Origin: Sipunculus nudus
Lineage: Eukaryota > Annelida > Sipuncula > Golfingiida > Sipunculidae
Length of the DNA: 64,000 nt
Assembly (NCBI GenBank): GCA_026874595.1
Contig: CM049318.1
Location: 54,823,250 to 54,887,249 of the forward strand
Reading direction: 5' to 3'
Below the pieces are notes generated by a model, which saw only the letters and a list, made by a program, of their open reading frames with translations, did not search any database and had not been told where the DNA came from. How positions within the stretch are numbered: position 1 is the first letter of the stretch; every line of letters starts with the position of its first letter. The position numbers and the translations under genes are program-made. This document shows positions 13,566 through 54,025 of the stretch, one piece after another.

Positions 13566-14049
13566 TTGATGTGTGAATTTGTCTTTCTTCTCTGCTTCAC
13601 CTTTGTCATTTTGGCCAAAATAATCTTTCTGCCTCAGTGGTCATAGCCTTGCAACTGATCAAGGAGACTCAGCTAAATATGGTTTATTTTGACAAAAGCT
13701 TGATGCATACATACAAAGTGCCACATGACTAAAATCAGTTTGACATGTTGGGTTTAGTCAGGCCACATACACACATGCCAGACTATACACTGCAAACAAC
13801 TGGCAGATGTATATAATTTCAGTTTAACACTCAGCCCCAATGCTTGCCCATGCAACTACCAGTATATCCACAACCAAACACCTCTCATTTTTCACTGGCA
13901 ATTATAAAGCAGATTGGCTCAATGCCAACAAGCCATGCAGCTACATGTTACACACTATGCTGGTCTTCTTTTAGATAATTTTTGGGGATGTAATAACCTC
14001 CCATTTTTTAAATGCCAGTTTAACTTCAATTAAGCCATATGTATATATG
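13566..14049. other. No recognisable gene
   Basis: Non-coding, no clear element. Confidence 0.45.
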
Positions 14050-14375
14050 CAGGAGTCCATCTAGTTTCAGACTACATGATATGGCAGTATCACACACTTC
14101 CTGTTATTTATATCTTGGTGTTAACCAGGCCTTGTGACTACCACACCTGCAAGATGTGGGTGTATAATCAACCCCATTCCTTGGTTATACCACTGAGGAA
14201 CCATCAGAAGGCACACTCATTTGTAAGCAAGACATGGTTTTGGGGCATGGCCTTCCCATTAAGCATGCAGAGCACTCACCTGACCATGAAAATTCTCACC
14301 TCTCCTTGGCTTAGATTCAAACTGATAATCTCTCAGCTTTGAGTCCTGTGCTCATCAGCTGGACCACAGAATCAG
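14050..14375 (-). mobile_element. Old tRNA-derived SINE copy
   Basis: Matches the SINE at 49813-50216 with heavy divergence, including CTTCCCATTAAGC and CAGCTTTGAGTCCTG. The tRNA-like head is at the right, so the element lies on the minus strand. Confidence 0.6.
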
Positions 14376-15229
14376 GTTACTATGGCAGTCTTTTCTTTGC
14401 CCTATCCAAATATCCTCAGGCAAAAATTCAGGTACTATCAGTGGTTTTTAATGAAGAAGTTCCATTGTCTTTCACACTGACTCACTTCTCATTTTAAATG
14501 ACTAGTAAACATATTGTGTGAGAGAATGGGAGATACAAATCTATCACTTTGATGTGACTATGAATATAATCCGCTTTCAAACAGGAGAATTAACATATAA
14601 TGGCAAACTATTTTAGTGAATTCTCTACTTGAAACTGGGATGATGTATATTAGTCATAGGTATATGAACAGTAGATACCAAGTTAGATAAAAGTATTGGG
14701 TCAACAAAGGGGTAATAAAAGTTGTGACTACTTTACATAAAAGGCAAATTTAAAGCAGAGTAGAAGGCTGAAATGGAACATAGATAACCTGGTATAAGAC
14801 AACAGATGGTTTTGAGCTTATAAAGATAATTATATCAATACAAATGTGTTTTTCTATCTCATGATCAACATTCAACAATAGAAGAATTTATTATCAGGTA
14901 TAATGTGCATGCACTAGAGGAAAAAAGGGTCATTTTGCTCACAGAAGCTGCTCCTTTTGTAAAACAAAAAATAAAATTATAAGAATTATAAAATATTGAA
15001 GAATATTTATATTTGAATGGAAAATTTGGTCTAACTGAAATCCCTAAATATAGATAATGTCTTCTGTATATTTAAGATAATGCAGATCTATTTTGAGATG
15101 TAATATAGTTCAGGCATTTTTGTATTTTTATAATACACAACCTGAATAATCATCAGAGAAACTTAACATTTTTGGTTTATGAGATTGATATGAGAATAAA
15201 GAAAACAAAATATTCTTACATGAGAGAGA
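14376..15229. other. No recognisable gene
   Basis: AT-rich, nothing recognised. Confidence 0.45.
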
Positions 15230-15908
15230 TAGAAGTAGAAATGTATGCTTAGTTTTGAAAACTTTTAACAATTACACTTGTAAACAACACTTGACATGAT
15301 GTATGAAAACTTGAATAAATGCTATTCTTTTCAATCAATTCCTTTGAAATTTCAGATTTTAAAAGATTAAATCCTTATGTATATATGCTGTGAAAATAAA
15401 TCAACAGTGCATAAAAGGGGAAAAACATGCCATTGCTAAAGTTGAACATAATTCAAGGTATTAATAAAAAAAGTCTCTAGCTTCAGCAATTCTAATGTTA
15501 AGTGAGTAAATATATTTCTTGATTTTTTACAAGGTGCATTATGTTCAGGCCCATTATAATCTTCAACACATTAAGCAATACTGACCTAACTTTTGGTATG
15601 TACATAGAGAATATTAAAAATGATATGCATACTAAATATGTTCAAAAACAGATCAGTAGTTTTGATATTGGGCATTATGAAATGTAACAATGGGATTTTA
15701 ATGGAAAACGGTTCCATAATATCTCAAAGGAATGAAGTCTCAGTGACCCAATTTTCTGTGTTTTGTAGGATATTATGTGGACATCTAAATGTAGGCAAAA
15801 ATTTTTTATTTGAAGATCCAACAGTTTAAAAGACTGCCCTTTTAATAGATGAAGGACAAATGAAACGACTATAGCTCAGATGACTTATAAGTCAGCCGAG
15901 CTAAAAAA
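15230..15908 (+). mobile_element. Helentron-like element, type I, one unit and 3' end
   Basis: One unit of about 650 bp matches units at 29767, 30436 and 62500. The 3' hairpin TAGCTCAG...CGAGCTAAAAA lies at 15872-15908. The 5' end is missing. Confidence 0.6.
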
Positions 15909-16916
15909 TGTACAAGCTACAATATTTATCTTTGGAAATATAACCATACAATGAAATAGTATAAAAGATTAAGGCCGGACTTCATTTATTTGTATGTAAA
16001 AGGCATGTGTATGTTTAATGCCTGCAAATTTTTAGTCCTGTATTTGTTTAAGTTTTCTTGTATGTCTAATGTATCACAGTATACATATGTTGAAATATCA
16101 CTTTCTTTCACAATATTCTCACAAAAATCATTTTTCTCCCTACAGAAGTATCTCAGTTAACTCAAGATAGGAATGGTTAGTCTCTTAAACCATATGACCT
16201 ATTAAATAAATTTGCCATATGTAAAAATTTGAACTTAGTAGGTACATACAAAATGCACACAAAACTCAGTTATCTCACCCCTGCATCATTTAAGTGGACA
16301 GCGTAAATACATGCAAGGTATAAACATGCTTTAAAAATAAAATAAAAATCACACATAGATAAACATGTAAATTTCTATTTATTAAAATAAAATATACAAA
16401 ATATATATACTGATAAAGTTGTTAAGTGCCTTACTAAGTTGATAGTAAAGGTATAAACCATCATTTGTTTCTCCCAAGATGGTTACTTTTGCATAACATG
16501 ATTGGTTGAAAATTATGAGAAGCATTAGTCCCCTATTGTTTTTAACCAATCAAAAGATGCAACTCAAGATAAACAGTTCAGTAGTGCCATCTTGTCCACA
16601 ATTTGAAAATGACTTGTATTTACTAGTACAATGTATTATACTTATGAGTGGCAGATATGTGTGCAGTTTATATATGAAGGAAAAAATACTGATATATGGG
16701 CATGCATATTTACGGTTCATATAATATGTGTAAATGTAACAATTATGAAGTATCATCTTCATATGTATTCAATATCCATACCTGCACAGCATAAATATAA
16801 TGCAATTTGTGAAGGACATGAATACAATATGTCTTACTATATTGCACTTATGAGTAATAATTTGTGCTTTCACATATACCATATAGATTACTTTCAGCAT
16901 TAAGTAGAAACAAGAA

Positions 16917-16920
<4 letters not shown>
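15909..16920. other. No recognisable gene
   Basis: AT-rich non-coding sequence. Confidence 0.45.

Positions 16921-16975
<55 letters not shown>
16921..16975. repeat. (TC)n microsatellite, about 27 copies
   Basis: Uninterrupted TC dinucleotides over 55 bp. Likely polymorphic in length. Confidence 0.98.
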
Positions 16976-16977
<2 letters not shown>

Positions 16978-17314
16978 TAAGCAGTGTACACAATTCACAC
17001 AAAATCATCCAGTATCCTTGGATCAGCTTGCTGAATCAGCTGTTATTTATAAATTTTATAATTTTTCATTCATGAAAAGGAAGTAATCCTTTTTAAGTAT
17101 CAATAACTGATATGCAATATATTTTCAGGTAAACATAGATACATTCACTAAAGAAATTTTGTGGAATTACTTGTAAGACCAAGTGTTACATTTTTTTTTA
17201 TGTTTAATCCCTAACATTTGTATTTTCATCAGTATCATGATAATTTAAGTTGTCCTGTTTTTTTTTTTTTTTTAATAAATTCATGAATTATTACATTAAA
17301 AGGGCTTGATATCA

Positions 17315-17719
17315 ACAGTTAACTGGTTGCCTGGAGAAAGTAAAAGTTCCAGAAAATGGTTGTAGGGCAACCAAAAATGGGCTGCAATTTGGTTAGGTGG
17401 GTCCAACCTAAACCTTTACAAAAAGGCTTGATTCTGAACTAATGGTTGCCATTTTCTTGGAGAAATTAAATCATACTGTAATACTTCTATCTTTAATTAC
17501 CTGCATGTTTATCTGTGCAAAAGCTAAAGATAAATATTATTAACATAAAAAAATTAGCACGTGTATATTTTTGCTAAATATCTTGCAAATATATTCATGT
17601 GGAACACACTTGATGTGTTTGTGGCTGTGATCACTTTTTTTAAATACAAGTAAAAATTCATGTAGGGCATCTAAAAACTAGATGTTAATGGCCCTATTGG
17701 GCAAGTACTTTCAAAAGTT
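17315..17719 (+). repeat. Dispersed repeat of about 400 bp (copy 1)
   Basis: Begins GTTAACTGGTTGCCTGG and ends GGCAAGTACTTTCAAAAGTT. It matches 52423-52840. The ends share GTTAAC in inverted orientation. Class unknown. Confidence 0.55.
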
Positions 17720-19176
17720 AACTAGAATACGGGTAGTCGACAAGCGACTACGTGTATCCGCCTAAATCAGAGTGGAACGGGTGAAGTGAGGCATGGATTG
17801 AGTGGCAAGGGGAAATAGAGTGTTGCATATAAGCATGGATGTCTGCAGCCAAATGGTGTATGTAGGTTGCCCCCCTACCACAAAATCCAGAAAGCCGTCC
17901 AAGTTGTATACATATGCAAAATTTAAGGCAGATAAGTCAAACCACTACATGTGATTTTAGCCCGTGGCAGACAAACAGATGGACGCTGAGCAAAAATGGT
18001 TGCAGGTGACGCCACCAGTTTTGCGTATGATAAAGAGCTATGTGAGAACTATACACATGCAAAACTTTGGCCCAATCGGTCAAACGGTTCCCAAAATATG
18101 AGCTTGGATGTCTGCTGCATAAACTAGAATGCAGGTGGCGCCACCTGTCATAAAATCAAGAGAGCTGTCGGGGATGTCTAAACCTGCAAAATTTTAGGCA
18201 GATATGTCAAACCACTGCCGAGATATGAGTGATTTTATCTCATGGCAGAAAAACAGACAGGAGCTGTGCAAAAATTGCTGCAGGTGGCGCCACCAGTTTT
18301 GCGTATGATAAAGAGCTATGTGAGATCTATACACATGCAAAATTTTGGCCCAATCGGTCAAACGGTTCATGAGATATGAGCTTGGATGTCTGCAGCGTAA
18401 ATGTGAAAGTAGGTGGCGCCACCTGTCATAAAATCAGAAAAGCTATCCAGGATGTATACGCATGCCGAATTTCAGGTGAATTAGTCAAGTCACTGCAGAG
18501 ATATGAGTGATTTTAACCCAAGGCAGATGAACAGATGGACGCTGTGCAAACATGGTTGCAGGTGGCGCCACCATTTTTTGTGTATGTTATAAAGCTCTCC
18601 AAGGGCTACATTTGTGCTAAAAAATTTTCCTGATCGGTCAAACGGTTCCCGAGATATGAGCTTGGATGTCTGCAGCGTAAACGTGAATGTAGGTGGCGCC
18701 ACCTGTCATAAAATCAGAAAAGCTATTACAGGATGTTTACGCATGCTGAATTTCAGGTGAATTAGTCAAGTCACTGCAGAGATATGAGTGATTTTAACCC
18801 AAGGCAGACGAACAGACGGACACTGTGCAAACATGGTTGCAGGTGGCGCCACCATTTTTTGTGTATGTTATAAAGCTCTCCAAGGGCTACATTTGTGCAA
18901 AAAAATTTTCCTGATAGGTCAAACGGTTCCCGAGATATGTGGGTTTATGTGTGGAAACAGACGCACAAACGGACGCAGAGCGCAGAGGAAAGGTCAGAGG
19001 TCAAAACAAAATCGGGGCGCAGCAGTTCACATGTGACCCGAACATAATCCCGGGATTCGTAAAATTCCGCCTAGCGGTTACGGAGGAGTTCTCCGGACAC
19101 CTACGCGTCGGCGGCGGCGGCGGTGTGCAGCTGAAAACATAGTATCCGCAAAACTCTGTTTTGGCGGATACAATTA
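17720..19176 (+). mobile_element. Helentron-like element, type III, with tandem cores
   Basis: The 5' end AACTAGAATACGG is followed by the hairpin GTAGTCG-ACAAG-CGACTAC and TATCCGCC. Core units of about 130-150 bp each carry GGTGGCGCCACC (for example 18134, 18413, 18691). A short (CGG)n at 19107-19122 precedes the 3' hairpin TATCCGCAAAAC...GGCGGATA and CAATTAA. Confidence 0.75.
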
Positions 19177-19651
19177 ATGTCAAGCCTTGGTGACACTAAC
19201 TTATGCAAGTACATGTACTGGTATAAATCAAATTAAAATAAACTTAACAATAATCTTATGTAAAGATATTAAAAAAGGTCATATGCCAAATTCTATAAGC
19301 AAGGAAGAAACTGTTTTAATTCTAAATACTGAAAATACCTCTATGAACCCTGGGCATGTATCTATGTTTACTAGAAAGAAAAAGATCACAAACAAATGCA
19401 GTGGTTTTACATACTGGGGGAAGGATAGCAAAACCATTCTCAATTTTGTAGAAAATCTGGAGGCAAAGCCAAATAATTAAATGAAAATTCAGAGAAGAAC
19501 TTTTCACCACTCATCAAGGGAGTTGCAGCCTGCCAACAAGAGCAACAACAAATATAAGAAATAACATAAAGAATTAAACAGTATTGTGCATGTACACGTG
19601 TATATCTATTGATATCTAACACAATATTATATTTGAATATACTACAAACTG

Positions 19652-19834
19652 TATACAGTGTAACCCCACAATTACGACCACCTTGGGGACCGACCAAAGT
19701 GGTCGTAATCTGGGGGGGTCATATTTGTGAAACTCTAAATAACCTGGATCGTATATTCAGGACCGAGAAAAGTGGTCATAATTGTGGGGGTGGTCACAAA
19801 TGCGGGATGGTCACAAGGCGGGTTCCACTGTATT
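19652..19834. mobile_element. Short MITE with TATACAGTG-type ends (copy 3)
   Basis: TATACAGTGTAACCCC on the left mirrors GGGTTCCACTGTAT on the right. Interior GTGGTCGTAAT/GTGGTCATAAT repeats resemble the copies at 2823, 21170 and 37054. Confidence 0.65.
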
Positions 19835-21169
19835 TATATATATGTTGGTGTAACTTATGGGTCATTGCCTCCGCTTGGAGGGTATGCGTTCATCCCTGTT
19901 TGTGTGCGTGTTTGTTCACAACATACTTAACACCATCATATCTGATATCTCATGTAATATTTGGGGCATTTAAGAAAAGGGCCAATGAAGAATTGATTAG
20001 GTTTTGGTGTGGATCCGGAATATGATCAGGATTCATAATTTTGGGAACATCCCACAATAGGGACAATGGCATGGCAGAAGTTTGCATTCCTTAGAATGCA
20101 AATTTCTACTTCATGCGTGTGCATAAAAATTAAAAGACAAGTGTATGTGATTGTTAACAACAGCTTTAAGAGTATCTAACCACACTGCTCTAAAACTCTG
20201 ACGAAAGTCTCATTAAGCGTGGCAAAGGTCAAATAAAATATTCCTGGTGAATTATAGCTCCCACATCTGGAAAATTTCCACAACTATTTGGAATTTTCCT
20301 TGTCCATTTGAAAAAGCGTTAAATTTTTTTACCAAAGCTCATAAATTTCACTTTGAACGAACCCTCACTAAATATTTATACAATAAATTAAATACACTCC
20401 AGTTGAAAGTAAACGATAAAACTTTTTCCTTTTCTTGAGTATTTAACAAACCTGAAGTTAGTTCTGTCCTATTTTTATGAGTGAGTTAAACAATTTTCAG
20501 CAGTCAGACATCTTTGAGTATCTTACAAGAATAGGTTACTAGTTTTATTATCTCAACTGGAAATTTGGTATATTTAATGAAAGTATTAATCACTGTGCAC
20601 TGACAAGCAATTTTTTGTAAGACACATCCCTTTTACTGGCCCCAAGTAAGATTAACTAACAACATAATGGTGCAAGGCTTTATGTGACTTGTTTATGTTA
20701 TTTTATATCTAATAAATTAATGTTTACTTTAAGGCACTCAATGAACAAATACCAATGGTTTTATACTGTCATTGGCATGAGACAGCACCTGATTTACATA
20801 CTTCTATTATTGTTTTTTTAGCAGAGAAAATAAACAAACATTTTCAAATAACAGAAAATAACATGAGAACTGTATGTAGACTATCTTTACAGACAATCTT
20901 TATAACTTTTTAAGTATCTGTGAGATTCTATTGTGCAAATTCAATATGTCACAAGAAAGAAATGTTTACCCATCTAGCATAAGTTATTTAAGATATCTCT
21001 TAAATCATATAACTGTTGGTTAGAGTACTATTTTAAGAGTAAGTAACTTGCCTATATATACAAAACTTAACAAATCTATGAGACAAAAGATGAACTGTTA
21101 ATGGTCCATATATTTTACCCAACTATTGGAACTACAATTCCCTCTCAGTGTCAAAGAAGATACTGTGCA
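19835..21169. other. No recognisable gene
   Basis: Non-coding. A 138-aa ORF spanning 19609-20025 mostly overlaps the MITE and has no known domain. Confidence 0.45.
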
Positions 21170-21350
21170 TATATAGTTAAACCTTGGAATTATGACCACA
21201 AATGGGACCTCAATAAAGTGGTCACATTTTTAAGGTGGTCATCTACTTGAGGTCTTATAGAAAGAGCAAAAATGAATCAGGACCATGAACAAGTGCTTAT
21301 TATTTTAGGTGGTTACTTAACATAAGTGGTTGAAAGGTAAGGTTTTTCTG
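21170..21350. mobile_element. Decayed copy of the GTGGTC MITE (copy 4)
   Basis: AAACCTTGGAATTATGACCA at the left and a weak complement near 21330-21350, with GTGGTCACAT inside. Ends are blurred. Confidence 0.4.
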
Positions 21351-23751
21351 TTATCTTAAAAAAAAATTATAAGTGCATGATGCTTACTGGTATACATTTT
21401 ACATATTATCTATCTCAGGTTGAATAAAGTTCACATTTTATCAGAATCATCAGGTCATTCTAAATTTGTTTGCTGCCAACTATCAAATAATATGGCCCCC
21501 TACCCCAGAAACAATTTATGTGTATTGTATTAATGCACCCTCCTACTCAAAACAAACCTAGTTAGGCATGGTGGGACAGCAAGGACGTTGTCTCAACTGA
21601 CAAACTCCAAAACCTAAATTTGTTTTACATTTCAGGGAAACACCTTCAGTTTAAATTTCACATGTGCACGCTTACAAAATTTTACTTATTCCGTTAAGTC
21701 CTTACTAAAAAAAATCAATGTTTTTTTGTTAGCTGCATTAAAACTATTCTTATCCAACATAACTGAATGGATTACATTACCCTCTTCACTACATTTATAT
21801 ACCTACGCCACTGGTGTATTTAGACGCCCCAGTGCATTGTGGGTGTTAGATTTTGAAGCCCACAAATCACTAACCAGCAGAGTCCTACTCTTGTGAGTAC
21901 GATTCTGCGTAGTGTGGTATTAAACTATCATTTTCCGATCGTGAGACTACTTTTATCTCCCTCCAAATAGTATAATGCATGGTGGTTATTTTGCATGCTG
22001 TTTTACTTTATTCTCCACTTTATCCATAATACACATACAAGAAAAAATTTTTTTCAGATCTAAAAGTTTCTTAATAATATCAATGTTGGTATAAATATAC
22101 AGAAATTTAACTACACATAAAAAACAGAATTAACTTGGAATTAACGCAAAAGTAACTGGCTATGAAACAACTGGTCCTGCTAACCAAAATCATCTTTCCA
22201 ACATTGCATCTAAAGTGTTATTGAAGTCTGCACCCAGTAAGGTGGTAAACCAGTTGTAAAAAACAATAATAGCCATTTGGTCAACATAATAATACTAACA
22301 AACTGAAATATTATGCATTCTATGCAATAAATTTGAGCACCGTTTAACCAGAATTGAAACTAGGAATGAAAATCATAAAAGTTACTTTGAAATTTACATG
22401 TGTTTTATTGTTTATCTGAAATTATTATTGATTTCAATTAACAGACTGCAGTATTGATAATTGGTGCAAGTCTTAGCAAATTGGTCACGGGGCTGCAGGA
22501 TTCAAAATACTCTCAACCATCTGACCTTCCAATTAGGGTTTGGAGCCAGATTTACTGGTAAGCTGCAATATCTAGGTACAGGTTTAGGTACTTGAAAGAT
22601 GGCCAGGTACAGGTCCAGGTACAGGACTTTAGCAAAGTACCGAAGTATGAGGGTTTCCTTAAGATTAACACTAATTGCTATTTAAATAAGTATTTTTAAT
22701 ACAACTCAAATTTATATTAAATGGTCAATGAGTAATATTTAGATCTTAAATTCTGATCTTAGTGCGGTTATACTCACTGAGAATGTACCGGTAAACATGT
22801 TAATTAACCCATAGCAGATAAACTACAGTTTCAAATATTTTCTTCAATAGAAATTATACATAATTGTTGAGTCCTCTGTATATGATAGCAAAAATAATAT
22901 TTTTAATAAACCAAAAGAGAAAAACATATGCATACTAGTTATTCAGATGAATAAAATCAAATTTACTGAAAATTCCCTGTAATATGTGAATATGTAAACA
23001 TTTAAAACATTATTCACAGATGGGTCACAGTTTATCCAGAATGAGAATACTGAACTTGTAGCAACTCTTTGGTGGATCTGGTTTGCCTGAATTTTTCTAG
23101 TTAACAATTTCTCTATGCAGAATAATGTTGTAGAATAAAATAAAGTTGCATAATAAGTGAATGGAAGGGGCACATTTACAAGATTATCTTGTTTAATTAA
23201 TCATTAAAATAATAATTATCATTTTTATCCAACATGAAGTGGAGTGTATATTTTCAGCTGATTCTAAGTGCATGTGTGTATCAACAACATATCTCCAGAA
23301 CAGTATAGTAGTACCATGGATCTGTCCAGTTGGGAGTGATTAAATTTAGGTGATTAAATCCCCATACAAATAACTCTGGAGTGAGCATTTTATAGATGTT
23401 GGTAGCACTGTTTATATTAGGACAGTCATCCTTCAATGTGAATCAAGATGGCACAGAGGCCAAAGACATTACACCAAGCGACGTTTCCTAGAAAGTTGGC
23501 ATTAAGTGCACATTCAGTATGGTCCTGGGTGTTGGTCATTTTGTATAAAGCAATATCGCAATACAAAGGAGTGTTTTTCAAAACACATTTCCACTGAGAA
23601 AAAAAAGTTCTCAGGATTTATACTGGTTAACATCCAACATTCAGGGGTACCATCTTGAGATATTTTCTTTGAGCACCATTTTCCACACAGTGTTTTACAC
23701 TTATTTCCTTTAACCTTTTATGTTTAATTTATTTTAAATATTATTAGACAT
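21351..23751. other. No recognisable gene; one short degenerate array
   Basis: Around 22570-22640 AGGTACAGGT repeats imperfectly. The rest is AT-rich sequence without recognisable element or exon. Any polyadenylation site of the NRAMP transcript could lie in its right part. Confidence 0.4.
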
Positions 23752-23753
23752 TA

Positions 23754-24351
23754 GGCAAAAAAAAATCAAAGGTATGGTTTTCAGGCCCGCATGTGCCAAT
23801 TTAAACCCCCGCATCAAAACTTTTTATTTTGAATTTCATCTTTCAAGAAGATAAAATACTATAATTTGATAAGATTTCCATAGTTATGTAGTGCTTTTAC
23901 CTAATTCACCATAAAATTCTGTTATTTTCATGCTTTTCCTGATCATATGACATTTTTATCAAAACATACAAAAAGGTCAAAAATAAATTATCTCCTGCCC
24001 ACACTGATTTCTGAAATTCTGTTATTTTCATGCTTTTCCTGATCACATGACATTTTTATCAAAATATACGAAAAGGTCAAAAATAAATTATCTCCTGCCC
24101 ACACTGATTTCTGAAATTCTGTTATTTTCATGCTTTTCCTGATCATATGACATTTTTATCAAAACATACAAAAAGGTCAAAAATAAATTATCTCCTGCCC
24201 ACACTGATTTCTGAAATTCTGTTATTTTCATGCTTTTCTGATCATATGACATTTTTATCAAAACATACAAAAAGGTCAAAAATAAATTATCTCCTGCCCA
24301 CACTGATTTCTGAAAAAAAGTGCCTGAGAACCATACCTTTTTTTTTGGGCC
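23754..24351 (+). mobile_element. MITE in the NRAMP 3' UTR region, TA-flanked
   Basis: The left end GGCAAAAAAAAATCAAAGG and right end TTTTTTTTTGGGCC are inverted and flanked by TA; next to them come GGTATGGTTTTCAGGC and GTGCCTGAGAACCATACC. The copy at 46729-47033 is the same element in the other direction. The border is about 40 bp from the NRAMP stop codon. Confidence 0.75.
23914..24312 (+). repeat. Four tandem copies of a 100-bp unit inside the MITE
   Basis: Units start at 23914, 24014, 24114 and 24214 (AAATTCTGTTATTTTCATGC). The last has a one-base deletion. They are almost identical. The sister MITE at 46.7 kb has a single unit. Confidence 0.95.
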
Positions 24352-24390
24352 TAATGTACACATTATACCTCAAACCATTCAGTATTTTTT

Positions 24391-52356
<27,966 letters not shown>

Positions 52357-52384
52357 TATGTTGTCTTGGTGACACTGTACAAAC

Positions 52385-52403
52385 CTGACAAAAATGGAAA
52401 GTA
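52385..52403 (-). promoter_or_regulatory. Splice acceptor in the 5' UTR of the NRAMP start exon
   Basis: The minus strand reads CTTTCCATTTTTGTCAG just before the 28-nt leader. A second AG follows ten bases later. This implies an upstream non-coding exon that I cannot place with certainty. Confidence 0.5.
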
Positions 52404-52422
52404 TTAAATACGGATGGACATT

Positions 52423-52840
52423 AATGGTTAACCGCTTGCCTGGGGCCAGTTAAAGTTTATAGAAAATCGTGGTAGGGCTATCAAAAGTGGGCTCCTGCTT
52501 GCCTGATTGGATAAGTGGGTCCAACATAAACCTTTATACAAAGGCTTGAATCTTTTAACTTATCTTGAATAGGTCATTTTAATTCATGGAGGACTGAAAT
52601 CATTTTTCATACCTCTATCTTAAATTAATTGTTCATTTATCTGTAGGACTAAAGGAAAATAATTTATCTAAACAAAATTTTAACATATTTATTGTTTGCA
52701 AAATAATCATGTGGAATATAATCTGTGTATCTGTTTGCAATTACTGATTTTTGTAGGACAAGTTAAAATTCTTATAAGGCAAGTGAAAGTTAGATGTTAC
52801 TGGATCAACTGGGCAAGTACTTTCAAAAGTTAATGTCTAG
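52423..52840 (+). repeat. Dispersed repeat of about 400 bp (copy 2)
   Basis: Starts GGTTAACCGCTTGCCTGGGG and ends GGCAAGTACTTTCAAAAGTT. Matches 17315-17719. It lies just upstream of the NRAMP start exon. Confidence 0.55.
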
Positions 52841-53334
52841 CCCTGTGAAAGATTAGCATGGAGATATACCAGGGCTGTCACTGACTGTTTTATTGTAATA
52901 TTTTGTGAGCAGCATGTATGTAACTTTCCTAACAATTGACTGTATATAGTGTATTTTCTCTTAACCTCTGTACCAGCACAAAGCTAATACACACTATACA
53001 CAGTACCTGCATATTTTCAAGTTCTAATCTCATCAGCACTACCATATGTCATACTGCAGCTGTGAACATCTGACTCAATAGTCATTTACAGTGGATTGAT
53101 TGCCTACTTTGTGTTGTGACATCAGTCATACAGAGAACTTCACTGCAAGTACCATCCATCCCACTGCATCCGTATCACTGTACAAAGCTGGTAATATTAT
53201 CATTGGATACAACTGAAGAATTAAATCAAAAGAATCCATGTGAACTAACACATCAAAGAGTAAATCCCATCTCTGTGAAAACCACCACTATTTCCTCAGA
53301 CCTGCCCCATGCATGTCTATTCTGACTATCATAT

Positions 53335-54025
53335 TGTTATGGAGTAGGAAAGGGTGTATATGTGACTTGACATATATTTAAAGGAATATTTCAATATTTC
53401 ATCTAAAACTTACTTTAGAGGCAAATAAAAATCAATCTTGGTTTCAGTCTGTTCTGATATTCAGACAGAGCCAAAGAATTATTAATGTTCATCAGATGAC
53501 CAAGTATCTAATGGTAATTCAGTATGTTTGTAGAGCCTAAATGTACTCTCAAAAATTAGCTCTAAATTGGTTTCTATGATGAGGCAGGCAGATTATGTTT
53601 ATAGAGTTTGGAAATAGGACTTGTAGGTCAGTCTATAACTGGATGTATGTCAGGTCAGACTTGGGATTTTCCAGAATACTTTCATCCAGTAAAATCTGGC
53701 AAAACTCATTAAGTCAACTTATAACTCTGATGTAATTGTGACCTACTTTGAGTCATCCAATAAGGTTTAGCTTTTATGACGAAATGCAGAAATATGGATA
53801 TGAATGTCTCATATGTCACGTGAAAGCTGTGTAACAAACCTAGCTGTAGTGCGCACTGAGAGGCAGAGAGATTCAGGGAGGCTGGGCGGCTCTCTCAGAG
53901 AGAGAGACTGTCCCAGACCGCTTGCTATTGAATAAAGGCTTCTATTATCAAACTGGTCTTGGAACATTGTCAGCCACGCGCATCAGCAACCGTATATGAT
54001 ACAGGTGGGGACATCCCCAACCCCA
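53335..54025 (+). repeat. 5' LTR
   Basis: Starts TGTTATGGAGTAGG and ends ACATCCCCAACCCCA. AATAAA at 53931-53936 is a likely polyadenylation signal. It has T at 53946 where the 3' LTR has C. Confidence 0.9.

Noticed and set aside
19187-19480. 97-aa plus-strand ORF
   Set aside because: No domain, no splice partner and composition typical of AT-rich non-coding DNA.
24200-24390. Iron-responsive element in the 3' UTR (CAGTGT in each 100-bp unit)
   Set aside because: Vertebrate DMT1 has such elements, but here the five bases on each side of CAGTGT cannot pair and no bulged C is placed correctly.
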